Shown: positions 9,627 to 21,723 of the stretch, piece by piece
Layout of the letters: each line of letters opens with the position of its first letter
Numbering within the stretch: position 1 is the first letter of the stretch
Origin: Phenylobacterium hankyongense
GTDB lineage: Bacteria; Pseudomonadota; Alphaproteobacteria; Caulobacterales; Caulobacteraceae
DNA length: 64,000 nt
Assembly (NCBI RefSeq): GCF_003254505.1
Contig: NZ_QFYP01000001.1
Location: forward strand, 1,038,001 to 1,102,000
Direction: 5' to 3'
The notes under the pieces: model-generated
What the model saw: the letters and a program-made list of their open reading frames with translations, nothing else
Database searches by the model: none
Told to the model about the DNA's origin: nothing
Position numbers and translations under genes: made by a program

Positions 9627-10793
9627 TCAGGCGGCCAGAAGCTCGGCGGCGACGGTCTCGAAGGCCCAGTCGAGCCAGGGGGTGAGCGCGTCGAGGTCGG
9701 AGGTGTCGACCGTGGCGCCGCACCAGATCCGCAGGCCCGGAGGGGCGTCGCGGTAGCCGCCGATGTCGAGGGCGACGCCCTCCTTCTCCAGCACGCCGGC
9801 CAGCTTCTTGGCGAAGTCGGCCTGGGCGGCCTCCGGCAGGCCGGTCACCCGCGGGTCGATGACCTTCAGGCAGACCGAGGTGTTGGAGCGGATCGCCGGG
9901 TCCTCGGCCAGGAAGCTGACCCAGGAAGCCCGCTGCGACCAGGCTTCCAGCACGCCGAGGTTGGCGTCGGCGCGGCGCTTCATTTCCGCCAGGCCGCCGA
10001 TGTTGGAGGCCCACTTCAGGGCGTCGAGGTAGTCCTCCACGCAGAGCATGGACGGGGTGTTGATGGTCGCGCCTTCGAAGATCTCGAGGTTCACCTTGCC
10101 GCCCTTGGTCATGCGGAACAGCTTCGGCATCGGCCAGGGCGGGGCGTAGCTCTCCAGCCGCGCCACGGCGCGGGGGCCGAGGATCAGGACGCCGTGCGCG
10201 CCCTCGCCGCCCAGCGCCTTCTGCCAGGAGAAGGTGACCACATCGAGCTTGGTCCAGTCGAGCGTCTGGGCGAAGGCCGCCGAGGTGGCGTCGCAGATCA
10301 CCACGCCCTCGCGGTCGGCGGCGATGAAGTCGGCGTTCGGCACGCGCACGCCGGAGGTGGTGCCGTTCCAGGTGAAGACCAGGTCGGCGTCCTTGCGGAC
10401 CTTGGTCAGGTCGGGCAGCAGGCCGTAGGGGGCGTCGAGCACCTCGGCCTCGATCTTCAGCTGCTTGGTCACGTCGGTGACCCAGTCCTTGCCGAAGCTC
10501 TCGAAGGCCAGCAGCTGCACCGGGCGCGCGCCGAGCATCGACCACATCGCCATTTCCACGGCGCCGGTGTCGGAGCCGGGCACGATGCCGATCAGGAAGT
10601 CGTCGGGGACCTGCAGCACCTCGCGGGTGCGGTCGATGGCTTCCTTCAGGCGCGCTTTTCCGAGCTTGGAGCGATGAGACCGCCCGAGCACCGCGCTGGA
10701 AAGATTTTCAGGGGACCATCCGGGGCGCTTGGCGCAGGGGCCGGAGGAAAATTCAGGACGTGCCGGCCGCATGGCCGGTTTGGCGGTGGTCAT
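9627..10793 (-). CDS. serC: Phosphoserine aminotransferase
   Basis: A 388-residue class-V PLP aminotransferase that converts 3-phosphohydroxypyruvate plus glutamate to phosphoserine. Visible: [15 protein letters not shown] near the N-terminus, the R-S-H-R-S-K region, G-S-D-T-G-A-V-E-M, and the PLP-lysine context [13 protein letters not shown]. This is the alphaproteobacterial SerC type. The ATG at 10793 is preferred because GGGAGA lies 7 nt before it. serA follows 86 bp downstream, giving a two-gene serine operon. Confidence 0.94.
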   Translation of the reverse strand: MTTAKPAMRPARPEFSSGPCAKRPGWSPENLSSAVLGRSHRSKLGKARLKEAIDRTREVLQVPDDFLIGIVPGSDTGAVEMAMWSMLGARPVQLLAFESFGKDWVTDVTKQLKIEAEVLDAPYGLLPDLTKVRKDADLVFTWNGTTSGVRVPNADFIAADREGVVICDATSAAFAQTLDWTKLDVVTFSWQKALGGEGAHGVLILGPRAVARLESYAPPWPMPKLFRMTKGGKVNLEIFEGATINTPSMLCVEDYLDALKWASNIGGLAEMKRRADANLGVLEAWSQRASWVSFLAEDPAIRSNTSVCLKVIDPRVTGLPEAAQADFAKKLAGVLEKEGVALDIGGYRDAPPGLRIWCGATVDTSDLDALTPWLDWAFETVAAELLAA

Positions 10794-10885
10794 AGCGATG
10801 TCTCCCATCCTCACAGATGGACTGCGCCCCGTTGGGAGGGCGTGGCCCGCGGGCCAAAGGCCTGGGTTTGGGCCGCCGCGCAAGC
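10794..10885 (-). ncRNA. Candidate serC leader RNA (cis-regulatory)
   Basis: The 5' leader of serC on the minus strand contains two clear hairpins directly before the ribosome-binding site. One is CGCCC...GGGCG (in ACGCCCTCCCAACGGGGCGC). The other is CCATC...GATGG, whose right arm merges into the GGGAGA ribosome-binding site. A GC-rich GGCCTTTGGCCC segment lies upstream. Its place matches the published alphaproteobacterial serC motif, found ahead of serC-serA operons. Identification rests on position and hairpins only; a covariance-model search would decide it. Confidence 0.5.
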
Positions 10886-10898
10886 GGAAAGTTGATCC

Positions 10899-11306
10899 CT
10901 AGGCCTCGCGGCGCGCCGCCAGGGTTCCGATCACCAGGCAGATGATGATGGCGATGATATTGAAATTGTTCACCATCGCGTGCAGCAGGTCGGGCGCGCG
11001 GCCGGTCACCAGATAGAAGGCGTGCAGGGCGAACTGGCCGGCGAACAGCAACATGGCCGCGCCCAGCCAGGCCTTGCCGTAGCTCAGGGTGACGAACAGA
11101 ATCGCCAGCGCGACGATCCCGTCGCCGGCCAGCGAGATGGTGGGGGCGAGGTCCCGGGGGGCGAGCCAGTTGCTCAGCAGGGACACCACCAGGCTGGCGA
11201 GGATCACGCCGCCGGCCAGCCGCTCCGCCGGTCCGCCGCGGATCAGGGCGAAAAGGCACGCGCCGACAGACAGCGCGATTATCAGCAGAGAGATCGGATC
11301 AGGCAT
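10899..11306 (-). CDS. Small integral membrane protein, unknown function
   Basis: A 135-residue hydrophobic protein with about four predicted membrane helices (residues roughly 4-22, 30-48, 60-100 as two segments, and 113-130) and short loops. No catalytic or binding motif is recognisable. It lies upstream of serC on the same strand with a gap that holds the candidate serC leader, so it may be transcribed into it, but a shared function is not evident. Probably a lineage-restricted membrane protein. Confidence 0.65.
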   Translation of the reverse strand: MPDPISLLIIALSVGACLFALIRGGPAERLAGGVILASLVVSLLSNWLAPRDLAPTISLAGDGIVALAILFVTLSYGKAWLGAAMLLFAGQFALHAFYLVTGRAPDLLHAMVNNFNIIAIIICLVIGTLAARREA

Positions 11307-11389
11307 GACATTGCGCCCCTAATACCGATTAGGGGCGCAACACCAGTTAAACTATCGCAACAACCGCCTGATGGGCGAAGATCGCCTGA

Positions 11390-11722
11390 TTAGCCGACTT
11401 CGCGCATCGTCACGGCTTCCGGCGTGGCGATCATCTTGTTCTCCACACCGAACATCTTGGTGCGGATGCCGAGGCGCAGCTTCGCCTCGTCGAGTTGGTG
11501 GTGCACGCTCACCATGGCGGTGCGCGCTTCGCTGAGCGCCTTCATGGCGTCCATCAGCTTGGCCTGGGCCTCATCGGCGAAGACCATCGACGCCTTCACG
11601 TCCTTACGGGCGCTCAGCATCTCGCTCATCAGTTCCGAGGCCTGGGCGAGCGCGCCGTCGACGGCCGCTTCGGTCTCAAACAGCTTGGTCGCCACGCGCT
11701 GGGCGACAAAAACCTTTTCCAT
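11390..11722 (-). CDS. Small helical protein, unknown function
   Basis: A 110-residue protein, almost entirely alpha-helical by composition. Ala/Glu/Lys/Met-rich heptad-like segments between residues 10 and 85 suggest a coiled coil. There is no signal peptide, membrane segment or known motif. AGGGG lies ahead of the ATG. It is divergent from the hybrid histidine kinase across a 240-bp intergenic region in which no specific operator could be identified. Function unknown. Confidence 0.6.
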   Translation of the reverse strand: MEKVFVAQRVATKLFETEAAVDGALAQASELMSEMLSARKDVKASMVFADEAQAKLMDAMKALSEARTAMVSVHHQLDEAKLRLGIRTKMFGVENKMIATPEAVTMREVG

Positions 11723-11962
11723 AAGTAACCCCTCCAGCTAACCGACAAATTCACGGTAAATGAAAGGTAAAGCTTAGCGCAATAGATTCATGAGTTGTTA
11801 ACCATGAATTCTGCCGCCGACGGTTGTGGCGTGGCGCCGACAACACAGCCCCCCAGATCTCAATGTCCAGAAGGGGTTGGGCGGCCAACCTCGCGCACGC
11901 GAAGCGAAGCGTTAGGATTATCGCCCTAAGGTGAAGGTCAGCATCGGCCTACTGCGAGCGCC

Positions 11963-13861
<1,899 letters not shown>

Positions 13862-13995
13862 CCCGCGTCAAAGCCGACCCCAAAGCTGAACCGCGCACAA
13901 CGCCGGGCTCAGATCCGTGTCAGCCGCGACATGCTTTTCTCCTGTCCATGGCCGCCGGACATGCCGGCGACATCACGGTTCAGGAGGACCAAGAC

Positions 13996-14373
13996 GTGAA
14001 GAAGATCCTGCTCTCGCTGGCCGCCGTCGCCGCCCTGGGCGCCGCCGCCGCGCCGGCCGCCGCCCAGCCCTGGAACCCGGGGCGGGCCTACGACAACCAC
14101 GGCTCCGGCCAGCTGACGACATCCTACGTCGACAGCCTCGACTGGAAGATCAGCAACGCCGCCCGCGAAGGCCGCATTTCCTGGCAGGACGCGCGCCAGC
14201 TGCGCGGCGACCTGCGCCAGGCGCAGCCCATCGCCTACCGGGTGCAGACCGGCGAGGCCCGCGGCTGGGAACGCCAGCGGTTGCAGACCACCGTCAGCCG
14301 CATCGAGCAGGCGGTGAACGGCTACGGCGGCCGCACCTACGGCTACGGCTACGGCCCGGGCTTCCGCCGGTAG
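13996..14373 (+). CDS. Small secreted protein, tandem paralogue A
   Basis: A 125-residue protein from a GTG start with an AGGAGG site 7 nt upstream. It has a classical signal peptide (VKKILLSLAAVAALGAAAAPAAAQ) and a helical core S-Y-V-D-S-L-D-W-K-I-S-N-A-A-R-E-G-R-I-S-W-Q-D-A-R-Q-L-R, given here as separate residues of a conserved block, and a Gly/Tyr-rich tail. The same core recurs in the next gene. Function unknown; probably periplasmic or surface associated. Confidence 0.75.
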   Translation: MKKILLSLAAVAALGAAAAPAAAQPWNPGRAYDNHGSGQLTTSYVDSLDWKISNAAREGRISWQDARQLRGDLRQAQPIAYRVQTGEARGWERQRLQTTVSRIEQAVNGYGGRTYGYGYGPGFRR

Positions 14374-14513
14374 GCCGCTGAATTCGGACGCCGCCTCGCC
14401 GGGCGGGATGGCGCTCCGCATGTCATTTCTGAAACCAAGACGCGTCGAAGGAGTTCTGGTCGCCTGTCCGGGGGACCAATGCAGAGGACGCCCGACGCAA
14501 AGGAGAACGGACC

Positions 14514-14909
14514 ATGAAGACGCTCAAGACCCTCGCCCTGATCGGCGCTTCGGCGCTGGCCCTGTCCGCCACGGCGGCTTCGGCCCAGCCCTATGGCCGC
14601 GGCTACGACCGGGGCTACGACCACAGCCAGGATCGCGGCTACGACCGTGGCTACGACCGTGGCCAGATCACCAGCGGCTACGTCGACAGCCTCGACTGGC
14701 GGATCAGCCAGGCGGCCCAGCAGCGCCGCATCTCCTGGCAGGACGCGCGGCAACTGCGCGGCGAACTGCGCCAGGTGCAGCCGCTGGCCTACCGGGTGCA
14801 GACCGGCCAGGCCCGCCGTTGGGAACAGGCTCGGCTGGAACGCACCGTCCACCGCATCGAAGTCGCGCTGAGCGGCGGCGAGCGGTACGGCTACGGCTAT
14901 CGCCACTAG
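14514..14909 (+). CDS. Small secreted protein, tandem paralogue B
   Basis: A 131-residue paralogue of the preceding gene with its own signal peptide (ends around A-S-A-Q-P). After the signal it carries about four R-G-Y-D type repeats (residues roughly 28-50) that copy A lacks, then the shared core (Y-V-D-S-L-D-W, I-S-W-Q-D-A-R-Q-L-R-G, A-Y-R-V-Q-T-G), and a Gly/Tyr-rich end. AAGGAGA precedes the ATG. The pair arose by tandem duplication. A strong terminator follows. Function unknown. Confidence 0.77.
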   Translation: MKTLKTLALIGASALALSATAASAQPYGRGYDRGYDHSQDRGYDRGYDRGQITSGYVDSLDWRISQAAQQRRISWQDARQLRGELRQVQPLAYRVQTGQARRWEQARLERTVHRIEVALSGGERYGYGYRH

Positions 14910-14935
14910 CGGGTCAGCATCCCGCTCGGAACCAG

Positions 14936-14965
14936 CGCCCCCGGAGCCATCCGGGGGCGTTTTCC
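14936..14965 (+). terminator. Rho-independent terminator after the secreted paralogues
   Basis: CGCCCCCGG and CCGGGGGCG form a perfect 9-bp stem with a 6-nt loop, followed by TTTTCC. It is directional for the plus strand; the minus side lacks a T-run. Confidence 0.88.
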
Positions 14966-14966
14966 G

Positions 14967-15785
14967 TCAGGGGCGCACCCTCAGCACGCTGTCCACAACG
15001 GTCGCCGCCCGGCCCCGCAGCAGCACGCGCTCCCCACGGTGTTCGCAGGCGAGATCGCCGCCGCGGCCGGGAAACGCCTGGTGGAAGCTCACCGCCGGCC
15101 GGCCGAGCTTGTCGGCGTAGAGCGGCGCCAGGATGCAGTGCAGCGACCCGGTGGCCGGATCCTCCGGAATGCCCGAGCCCGGCGCGAAGAAGCGGTCGAC
15201 CACGTCGTAGGCCGCGCCGGCGTCCGCGAGCGCCACGACCCCGACGTTGCCGCGGCCGCCGGTGGCTGCGCTTGAGACCCTCTCCAGCGCGGCGAGATCG
15301 GGTTTCAGGCCCCGGACCTGCGCCTCGTCCGCCAGCACCGCCACCAGGTAGGACGCCGCCCAGACCTCCTGCGGCTCCACGCCCAGCGCCTCGGCCAGTC
15401 CGGCCGGTGTCGGGCCGCGGGTCGGCGACTGGGCCGGGAAGTCCATCTCGTAGAGGTCGCCTGCGCGCTGCACGGTCAGCGGGCCCGACCGGGTGTCGAA
15501 GGTCACCACCGGCGCGCCGATCGCCAACTCCTCCAGCAGCACGTGGCCCGACGCCAGGGTGGCGTGCCCGCACAGCGGCACTTCCAGCGCCGGGGTGAAC
15601 CAGCGCAGGCCGAAGCGCGCGGGATCGGCGGTCTTCAGCAGGAAGGCGGTCTCCGCCTGGTTGTTCTCCGCGGCCAGCGCCTGCATCCAGCCGGCGTCGG
15701 GCCAGGCCTCCAGCGGCTCCACCACGCAGGCGGGATTGCCGCGGAACGGGGCGGAGGCGAAGGCGTCGACGGTCCACTGGCGCAT
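14967..15785 (-). CDS. PhzF-family isomerase-like protein
   Basis: A 272-residue protein of the PhzF/diaminopimelate-epimerase fold. It shows the N-terminal [16 protein letters not shown] motif, the conserved Glu in [17 protein letters not shown], and the second-half [10 protein letters not shown] loop. Substrate cannot be inferred; phenazine synthesis is not implied because no other phz gene is near. ATG at 15785 is preferred; a GTG 12 nt upstream is also in frame. Last gene of a folP-thiD-nucleotidyltransferase-phzF run. Confidence 0.9.
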   Translation of the reverse strand: MRQWTVDAFASAPFRGNPACVVEPLEAWPDAGWMQALAAENNQAETAFLLKTADPARFGLRWFTPALEVPLCGHATLASGHVLLEELAIGAPVVTFDTRSGPLTVQRAGDLYEMDFPAQSPTRGPTPAGLAEALGVEPQEVWAASYLVAVLADEAQVRGLKPDLAALERVSSAATGGRGNVGVVALADAGAAYDVVDRFFAPGSGIPEDPATGSLHCILAPLYADKLGRPAVSFHQAFPGRGGDLACEHRGERVLLRGRAATVVDSVLRVRP

Positions 15786-15816
15786 GGCGGGGTTCACTCT
15801 TTCTGGTCCGGCGGGT

Positions 15817-16389
15817 TCAGCCCGCCACCTCGATCTCAGGCCAGCGGGCGCGGGCGGAGGCGGCGGTGCGGGCGAAGCCGTTGGTGACCCGGGTCGGATT
15901 GGGCCGCAGCCGCATGGCGAACAGGTCCTCCAGCCCGAACGGCGCGAGGATCGTCAGCCGGTCGTCGGCCTCCAGCCGCACGCCCACCGCGAACAGCGGA
16001 CTGACGAAGCGGCCGAGCGCGTCGGCGCTACGCTCCAGCGGCGCATAGGGCTCGCCGAACTTGCCCTCGAACCACAGGTGCACGCGGGCCTGGTTGCGCA
16101 CCTCCACCATCTCCCGCAGCGGCGGCTCGAAGGCCTCCGCGACGCGCCGGATCACGGCGTCCTCGGCCTCATAGGAGAGGTCGGCGGCGTCGAAGTAGCC
16201 AAGGTCGTAGTCCTTGATGCCGTAGTCCGGATCGCGGCCGGTGAGCTGGTTCAACACCCGCTGGTAGACCGCCCCGGAGAAGATCAGCCAGTCCGGCAGG
16301 TCGAGCGCCCGGGCGACGGTGAGCACATGCATGAGGCTGGGCGTGGCGCGGACGATGGCCTCCAGCCGGTGCTCCAGCGGCCCGCTCAC
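15817..16389 (-). CDS. Nucleotidyltransferase-family protein (COG3575-like)
   Basis: A 190-residue protein resembling the NTP_transf_9 (DUF925) nucleotidyltransferase-like family: [14 protein letters not shown], the acidic [11 protein letters not shown] motif equivalent to the metal-binding D-x-D, and a C-terminal N-P-T-R segment. It starts with GTG overlapping the thiD stop (GTGA), so translation is coupled. Substrate unknown. Confidence 0.8.
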   Translation of the reverse strand: MSGPLEHRLEAIVRATPSLMHVLTVARALDLPDWLIFSGAVYQRVLNQLTGRDPDYGIKDYDLGYFDAADLSYEAEDAVIRRVAEAFEPPLREMVEVRNQARVHLWFEGKFGEPYAPLERSADALGRFVSPLFAVGVRLEADDRLTILAPFGLEDLFAMRLRPNPTRVTNGFARTAASARARWPEIEVAG

Positions 16390-17189
16390 CGCGGCCCCCT
16401 CAGCGGCCAGCCATGGTCCAGCGGCCCATGGCCGCGGCCGAATCCCGGCGCGCGCAGCATCGCCTCGTGCACATAGCTCCAGGCGCGCGCCACGGCCTCG
16501 GTGAGCGTCAGCCCCTGCGCCAGCCCGGTCGCGCACCCTGACGCCAGGGTGCAGCCGGTGCCGTGGGTGTGCCGGGTCTCGATCCGCTCGGCTTCGAAGG
16601 CGGTCTCGCCCCCAGGCGTCATCAACAGGTCCACCACCCGCTCGCCGGGGATGTGGCCGCCCTTCATCAGCACCGCCCGCGCGCCGGCCGCCAGCAGCGC
16701 CTCGCCGGCCCGGCGCAGGTCGTCGGTGGTCTGCACGCCTATGCCCGTGAGCGCCTCGGCCTCGGGCGCATTGGGGGTCAGCAGGGTCGCGCGGGGTACC
16801 AGGAGCGACCGCACCGCCTCCATCGCCTCGGCGGCCAGCAGCGCCGCCCCGCCCTTGGCGGTCATCACCGGGTCGATCACCGCCGGCGTCCCGGCCGCGC
16901 CGTCCAGCAGGCGGGCGACGGTCTCGACCATGGCCGCGTCGCCGAGCATGCCGGTCTTGATGGCGTCGGCGCCGATGTCGTCGAGCACGGCGCGGGCCTG
17001 GGCCTCGACGAAGGCGCTGGGGATCGGATGCACGGCGCTGACGCCCAGCGTGTTCTGCACCGTCACTGCGGTGATCGCGGTGGCCGCATAGCCGCCCAGC
17101 GCGGTGACGGTCTTGATGTCGGCCTGGATGCCGGCCCCGCCGCCGGAATCGGACCCGGCGATGATCAGAACTCGGCCCAGCGACGTCAT
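16386..17189 (-). CDS. thiD: Hydroxymethylpyrimidine/phosphomethylpyrimidine kinase
   Basis: A 267-residue ribokinase-fold kinase that phosphorylates HMP and HMP-P in thiamine synthesis. Visible: I-A-G-S-D-S-G-G-G-A-G-I-Q-A-D near the N-terminus, V-I-D-P-V-M-T-A-K-G-G, and the anion-hole and catalytic loop H-T-H-G-T-G-C-T-L-A-S with the catalytic Cys typical of ThiD. It lies 41 bp after folP and overlaps the next gene by 4 nt. No TPP riboswitch was seen upstream. Confidence 0.95.
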   Translation of the reverse strand: MTSLGRVLIIAGSDSGGGAGIQADIKTVTALGGYAATAITAVTVQNTLGVSAVHPIPSAFVEAQARAVLDDIGADAIKTGMLGDAAMVETVARLLDGAAGTPAVIDPVMTAKGGAALLAAEAMEAVRSLLVPRATLLTPNAPEAEALTGIGVQTTDDLRRAGEALLAAGARAVLMKGGHIPGERVVDLLMTPGGETAFEAERIETRHTHGTGCTLASGCATGLAQGLTLTEAVARAWSYVHEAMLRAPGFGRGHGPLDHGWPLRGPR

Positions 17190-17230
17190 CGGTGGGCGAT
17201 AGCGCGCCCGCGGGGATTTTGCATCGGGAT

Positions 17231-18088
17231 TTACGAGGGCCCGGCCCCGCCGGCCCCGGCGATCGCCCGCCAGACCCTCAGCGCCTGGACGGTTTCGCGC
17301 ACGTCGTGGACCCGCACGGCCGCCACGCCGGCCGCCACGCCGGCCAGGGCCGCGGCGATCGAGCCGCCCAGCCGGGCGTCCGGCGGCGCGCCGCCGCCGT
17401 CCAGGGCGCTGATGAAGCTCTTGCGGCTGACGCCCAGCAGCACCGGGAATCCGAGGCCCACGATCCGCTCCAGGCCGGCGAGCAGCGGCAGGTTGTGGCG
17501 GATCATGTGCTTGCCGAAGCCGACGCCGGGGTCGAGCCAGATCCGCTCGCGCGCCACCCCGGCCGCCATCGCCGCCTGCGCCCGCGCGGCCAGGAAATCG
17601 GCCACCTCGGCGACCACGTCGTCGTAATGCGGCTCGGCCTGCATGGTCCGCGGCTCGCCCTGCATGTGCATCAGCACCACGTCGCAGCCGAGTTCGGCCG
17701 CCGTCTCCAGGCTGTCCGGCGCGTGGCGCAGGGCGCTGACGTCGTTCCACATCGTCGCCCCGGCCTCGACGGCGGCCCGCGCCACGGCCGGCTTCATGGT
17801 GTCGACGGAGATCGGGATCGCGCTCTCGGCCCGCAGCGCGCGGATCAACGGCGCGACGCGCGCGATCTCCTGCGTCGCCGCCACCGGCTCCGCGCCCGGC
17901 CGGGTGGACTCGCCGCCGACGTCCAGCATGTCCGCGCCGTCCGCGATCAGCCGGCGGCCGCGCGCCAGGGCGGAGCCGACATCGAGATGCAGGCCGCCGT
18001 CGGAGAAGCTGTCGGGGGTCACGTTGACCACACCCATGACGCGCACCTCGTCGGCAAATCGCCGGGGATATGCAATCTTCGGAGGCAA
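17231..18088 (-). CDS. folP: Dihydropteroate synthase
   Basis: A 285-residue TIM-barrel enzyme that joins para-aminobenzoate to the pterin pyrophosphate in folate synthesis. Signatures: M-G-V-V-N-V-T-P-D-S-F-S-D-G-G (pterin and metal loop), D-V-G-G-E-S-T-R-P-G-A, and the late G-V-S-R-K-S-F-I and R-V-H-D-V segments. It is the first gene of the folP-thiD-nucleotidyltransferase-phzF run on the minus strand. Length and motifs are normal. Confidence 0.96.
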   Translation of the reverse strand: MPPKIAYPRRFADEVRVMGVVNVTPDSFSDGGLHLDVGSALARGRRLIADGADMLDVGGESTRPGAEPVAATQEIARVAPLIRALRAESAIPISVDTMKPAVARAAVEAGATMWNDVSALRHAPDSLETAAELGCDVVLMHMQGEPRTMQAEPHYDDVVAEVADFLAARAQAAMAAGVARERIWLDPGVGFGKHMIRHNLPLLAGLERIVGLGFPVLLGVSRKSFISALDGGGAPPDARLGGSIAAALAGVAAGVAAVRVHDVRETVQALRVWRAIAGAGGAGPS

Positions 18089-18188
18089 TGTCGTTCTGTC
18101 GCCTAAGTGTGGTGAAGCTTGGAGTTGATATCAGCCGACGCGCTGGTCGCCAGTTCTCTCATGCCTGCGTCCGACGAGGCGCCATCCC

Positions 18189-18389
18189 ATGATCCTCGAT
18201 CCGTTCCGCCTTTATCGCCGCCACCAGCGTCTCCTGCGTGAGGCCCGCGAGGAGGCGCAGCACCTGCGCCGCCGGCATGGCGACGAAGCCCTGGCCGCGG
18301 CGCGCGACAAGCTGCGCCGGCCGGAGCTCACCACCTGGGGCCATCGCGTGCTGGAGCACACGATCAAGATCCTCCGGAAGAAGGCCTAA
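18189..18389 (+). CDS. Small basic protein, unknown function
   Basis: A 66-residue, Arg/His-rich, probably helical protein beginning MILDPFRLYRRHQRLLREA. It has no known motif and no membrane segment. It is divergent from folP and convergent with ftsH. Base usage fits neighbouring genes and a terminator follows directly, which supports a real gene. Function unknown. Confidence 0.6.
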   Translation: MILDPFRLYRRHQRLLREAREEAQHLRRRHGDEALAAARDKLRRPELTTWGHRVLEHTIKILRKKA

Positions 18390-18390
18390 G

Positions 18391-18420
18391 GAAAAGGCGG
18401 CCGCCTCGCAGCGACCGCCT
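18391..18420. terminator. Two-way terminator between the small gene and ftsH
   Basis: GGCGGCCGC and GCGACCGCC form a 9-bp stem (one mismatch) with a 6-nt loop. On the minus strand it is followed by TTTTC, 26 nt after the ftsH stop. On the plus strand it follows the small gene stop at once. Confidence 0.75.
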
Positions 18421-18445
18421 CTTCGGTTTCACGTGTTGGCGGCGA

Positions 18446-20329
<1,884 letters not shown>

Positions 20330-20439
20330 CGGTTACGACCGTTCCGAAAACTTCGGGCCAAGACCTTAAAGATAGGACGCCGACCAGCGTTCCACCAGCA
20401 ACCCGGTCCCGGCGCGACGGAAGACCGCGCCTTGACCAT

Positions 20440-20473
20440 GAAATGCGAAGGGCCGCGCCTTGCGGCGCGGCCC
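20440..20473 (-). terminator. Terminator after rpsU
   Basis: GGGCCGCGCC and GGCGCGGCCC form a perfect 10-bp stem with a 4-nt loop. On the minus strand TTCGCATTT follows. It lies about 40 nt after the rpsU stop. Confidence 0.7.
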
Positions 20474-20510
20474 GTACATAGGAAGCCGATTTTGTCGAAC
20501 CAGCGGCGCC

Positions 20511-20744
20511 TTAGCGCGCCGGCTTCTTCGGCGCAGCGATCAGGCCTTCGCGCTGGGCGCGCTTGCGGGCCAGCTTGCGGGCCCGACGCACGGCCTCCGC
20601 CTTCTGGCGAGCGCGCTTCTCGGAGGGCTTTTCGTAGTGCACGTGCCGCTTCATTTCGCGGAACGAGCCCTCACGCTGCATCTTCTTCTTGAGCGCCTTG
20701 AGGGCTTGGTCGACGTTGTTGTCGCGGACGAAAATCTGAACCAG
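20511..20744 (-). CDS. rpsU: 30S ribosomal protein S21 (CTG start)
   Basis: A 77-residue basic protein with the S21 signature [25 protein letters not shown] and the Arg/Lys-rich tail. S21 sits on the small subunit near the anti-Shine-Dalgarno region and helps initiation. The family N-terminus (Met-Val-Gln) aligns to a CTG codon at 20744, which has AGGAG 8 nt before it. There is no ATG or GTG in frame near it. The only conventional alternative is a TTG at 20816, which would add 24 residues foreign to S21. It is divergent from the COQ9-like gene. Confidence 0.93.
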   Translation of the reverse strand: MVQIFVRDNNVDQALKALKKKMQREGSFREMKRHVHYEKPSEKRARQKAEAVRRARKLARKRAQREGLIAAPKKPAR

Positions 20745-20945
20745 GGGTCTCTCTCCTGTCGGTCGCTTCCCGCCCGGCCCCCATTGTCCCGGCTTGGGGC
20801 GGCGGCGAGCGATCAAAAACAGTTAGCTGCAAAAATCATGCGGCCCGGAGGCGGCGGCCTTCGGGTTTGAGCGCGGCGAGATACCAGAAGGCGGGGGCCA
20901 TGTCCACGCCGAGACGCGGCAATCCGCACGCGCTAGGATGGATGC

Positions 20946-21617
20946 ATGACCAAGGCCGCTGAAACCGGGAACGACTGGGCCGCCGGGGCCGAGCAGCAAC
21001 TGCTCGACCGGGCGCTGAAGATGGCCCCCATCGAGGGCTGGACCTGGCGGATGACCCGCATGGCCGGCCGCGCGGAGGGCTTTTCCGAGGGCGAGACCGA
21101 GCTTCTGCTGCCGCACGGCCCCGCCGACCTGGCCGCCCTGCTCTCGCGCCGCCACGACCAGCGGGCGCTGGCGATGCTCGCCGAGGTCGATCCCGACGCC
21201 CTGAAGATCCGCGAGCGGATCGCCCGCGCGGTGGAAGCCCGCCTCGACGTCGCCGCCGCCGACGAGCCCGCCACCCGCCGCTGGGCCGGCCATCTCGCCC
21301 TGCCGCAGCACGCCGCCCAGGGCGCCCGGCTGGCCTGGGAGAGCGCCGACGCCCTCTGGCGCTGGGCCGGCGACGTCGCCACCGACGAGAACCACTATTC
21401 CAAGCGCGCCCTGCTGGCCGGCATCCTGACCGGCGCGCTGGCCGTGCGCATGGCCTCCGGCCGCGCCGAGGCCATGGCCTTCGTCGACCGCCGGATCGGC
21501 AACGTCATGGCGTTCGAGAAGTGGAAGGCCACGACCCGCCTGCGGCCCACCGATTTCGTCACCGGCGTCGCCAACGCGCTGGGGCGGATGCGCTACGGCG
21601 TTGCTCGCAACCCATAG
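20946..21617 (+). CDS. COQ9-family protein
   Basis: A 223-residue protein of the COQ9 family, a TetR-like fold lipid-binding protein that in mitochondria presents ubiquinone intermediates to COQ7. Matching stretches: A-A-L-L-S-R-R-H-D-Q-R-A-L-A-M-L, I-R-E-R-I-A-R-A-V-E-A-R-L, W-R-W-A-G-D-V-A-T-D-E-N-H-Y-S-K-R, and the C-terminal helix with R-R-I-G-N-V-M-A-F-E-K-W-K. It acts in ubiquinone synthesis, and ubiX lies 4 kb away. Adjacent to rpsU, a frequent alphaproteobacterial order. Confidence 0.88.
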   Translation: MTKAAETGNDWAAGAEQQLLDRALKMAPIEGWTWRMTRMAGRAEGFSEGETELLLPHGPADLAALLSRRHDQRALAMLAEVDPDALKIRERIARAVEARLDVAAADEPATRRWAGHLALPQHAAQGARLAWESADALWRWAGDVATDENHYSKRALLAGILTGALAVRMASGRAEAMAFVDRRIGNVMAFEKWKATTRLRPTDFVTGVANALGRMRYGVARNP

Positions 21618-21619
21618 TT

Positions 21620-21722
21620 CGTCATGGCCCGGCTTGTCCGGGCCACCCAGCCCAAGGCGCCAGCTCATCTGCTGAAGCAGGGCTTTGGGATGGATCACCC
21701 GCACAAGGCGGGTGATCACGAG
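21620..21722. repeat. Dispersed palindromic repeat, copy 2 (inverted relative to copy 1)
   Basis: The same two-hairpin element as at 7840-7941 but in opposite orientation: TGGCCCGGCTTGTCCGGGCCA at the left and ATCACCCGCACAAGGCGGGTGAT-type arms at the right (given as inverted repeats). It sits between the convergent COQ9-like gene and purK, again a place for a two-way terminator. Confidence 0.82.
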
Positions 21723-21723
21723 T

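Noticed and set aside
9541..10545. N-terminal extension of serA into serC in the same strand
   Set aside because: The frame is open, but the serA alignment starts at the ATG at 9540 and serC occupies the upstream sequence in another frame.
11795..11815. Possible CtrA site (TTAA-N7-TTAA) before the histidine kinase
   Set aside because: TTAA is followed 7 nt later by TTCT rather than TTAA, so only half of the motif is present.
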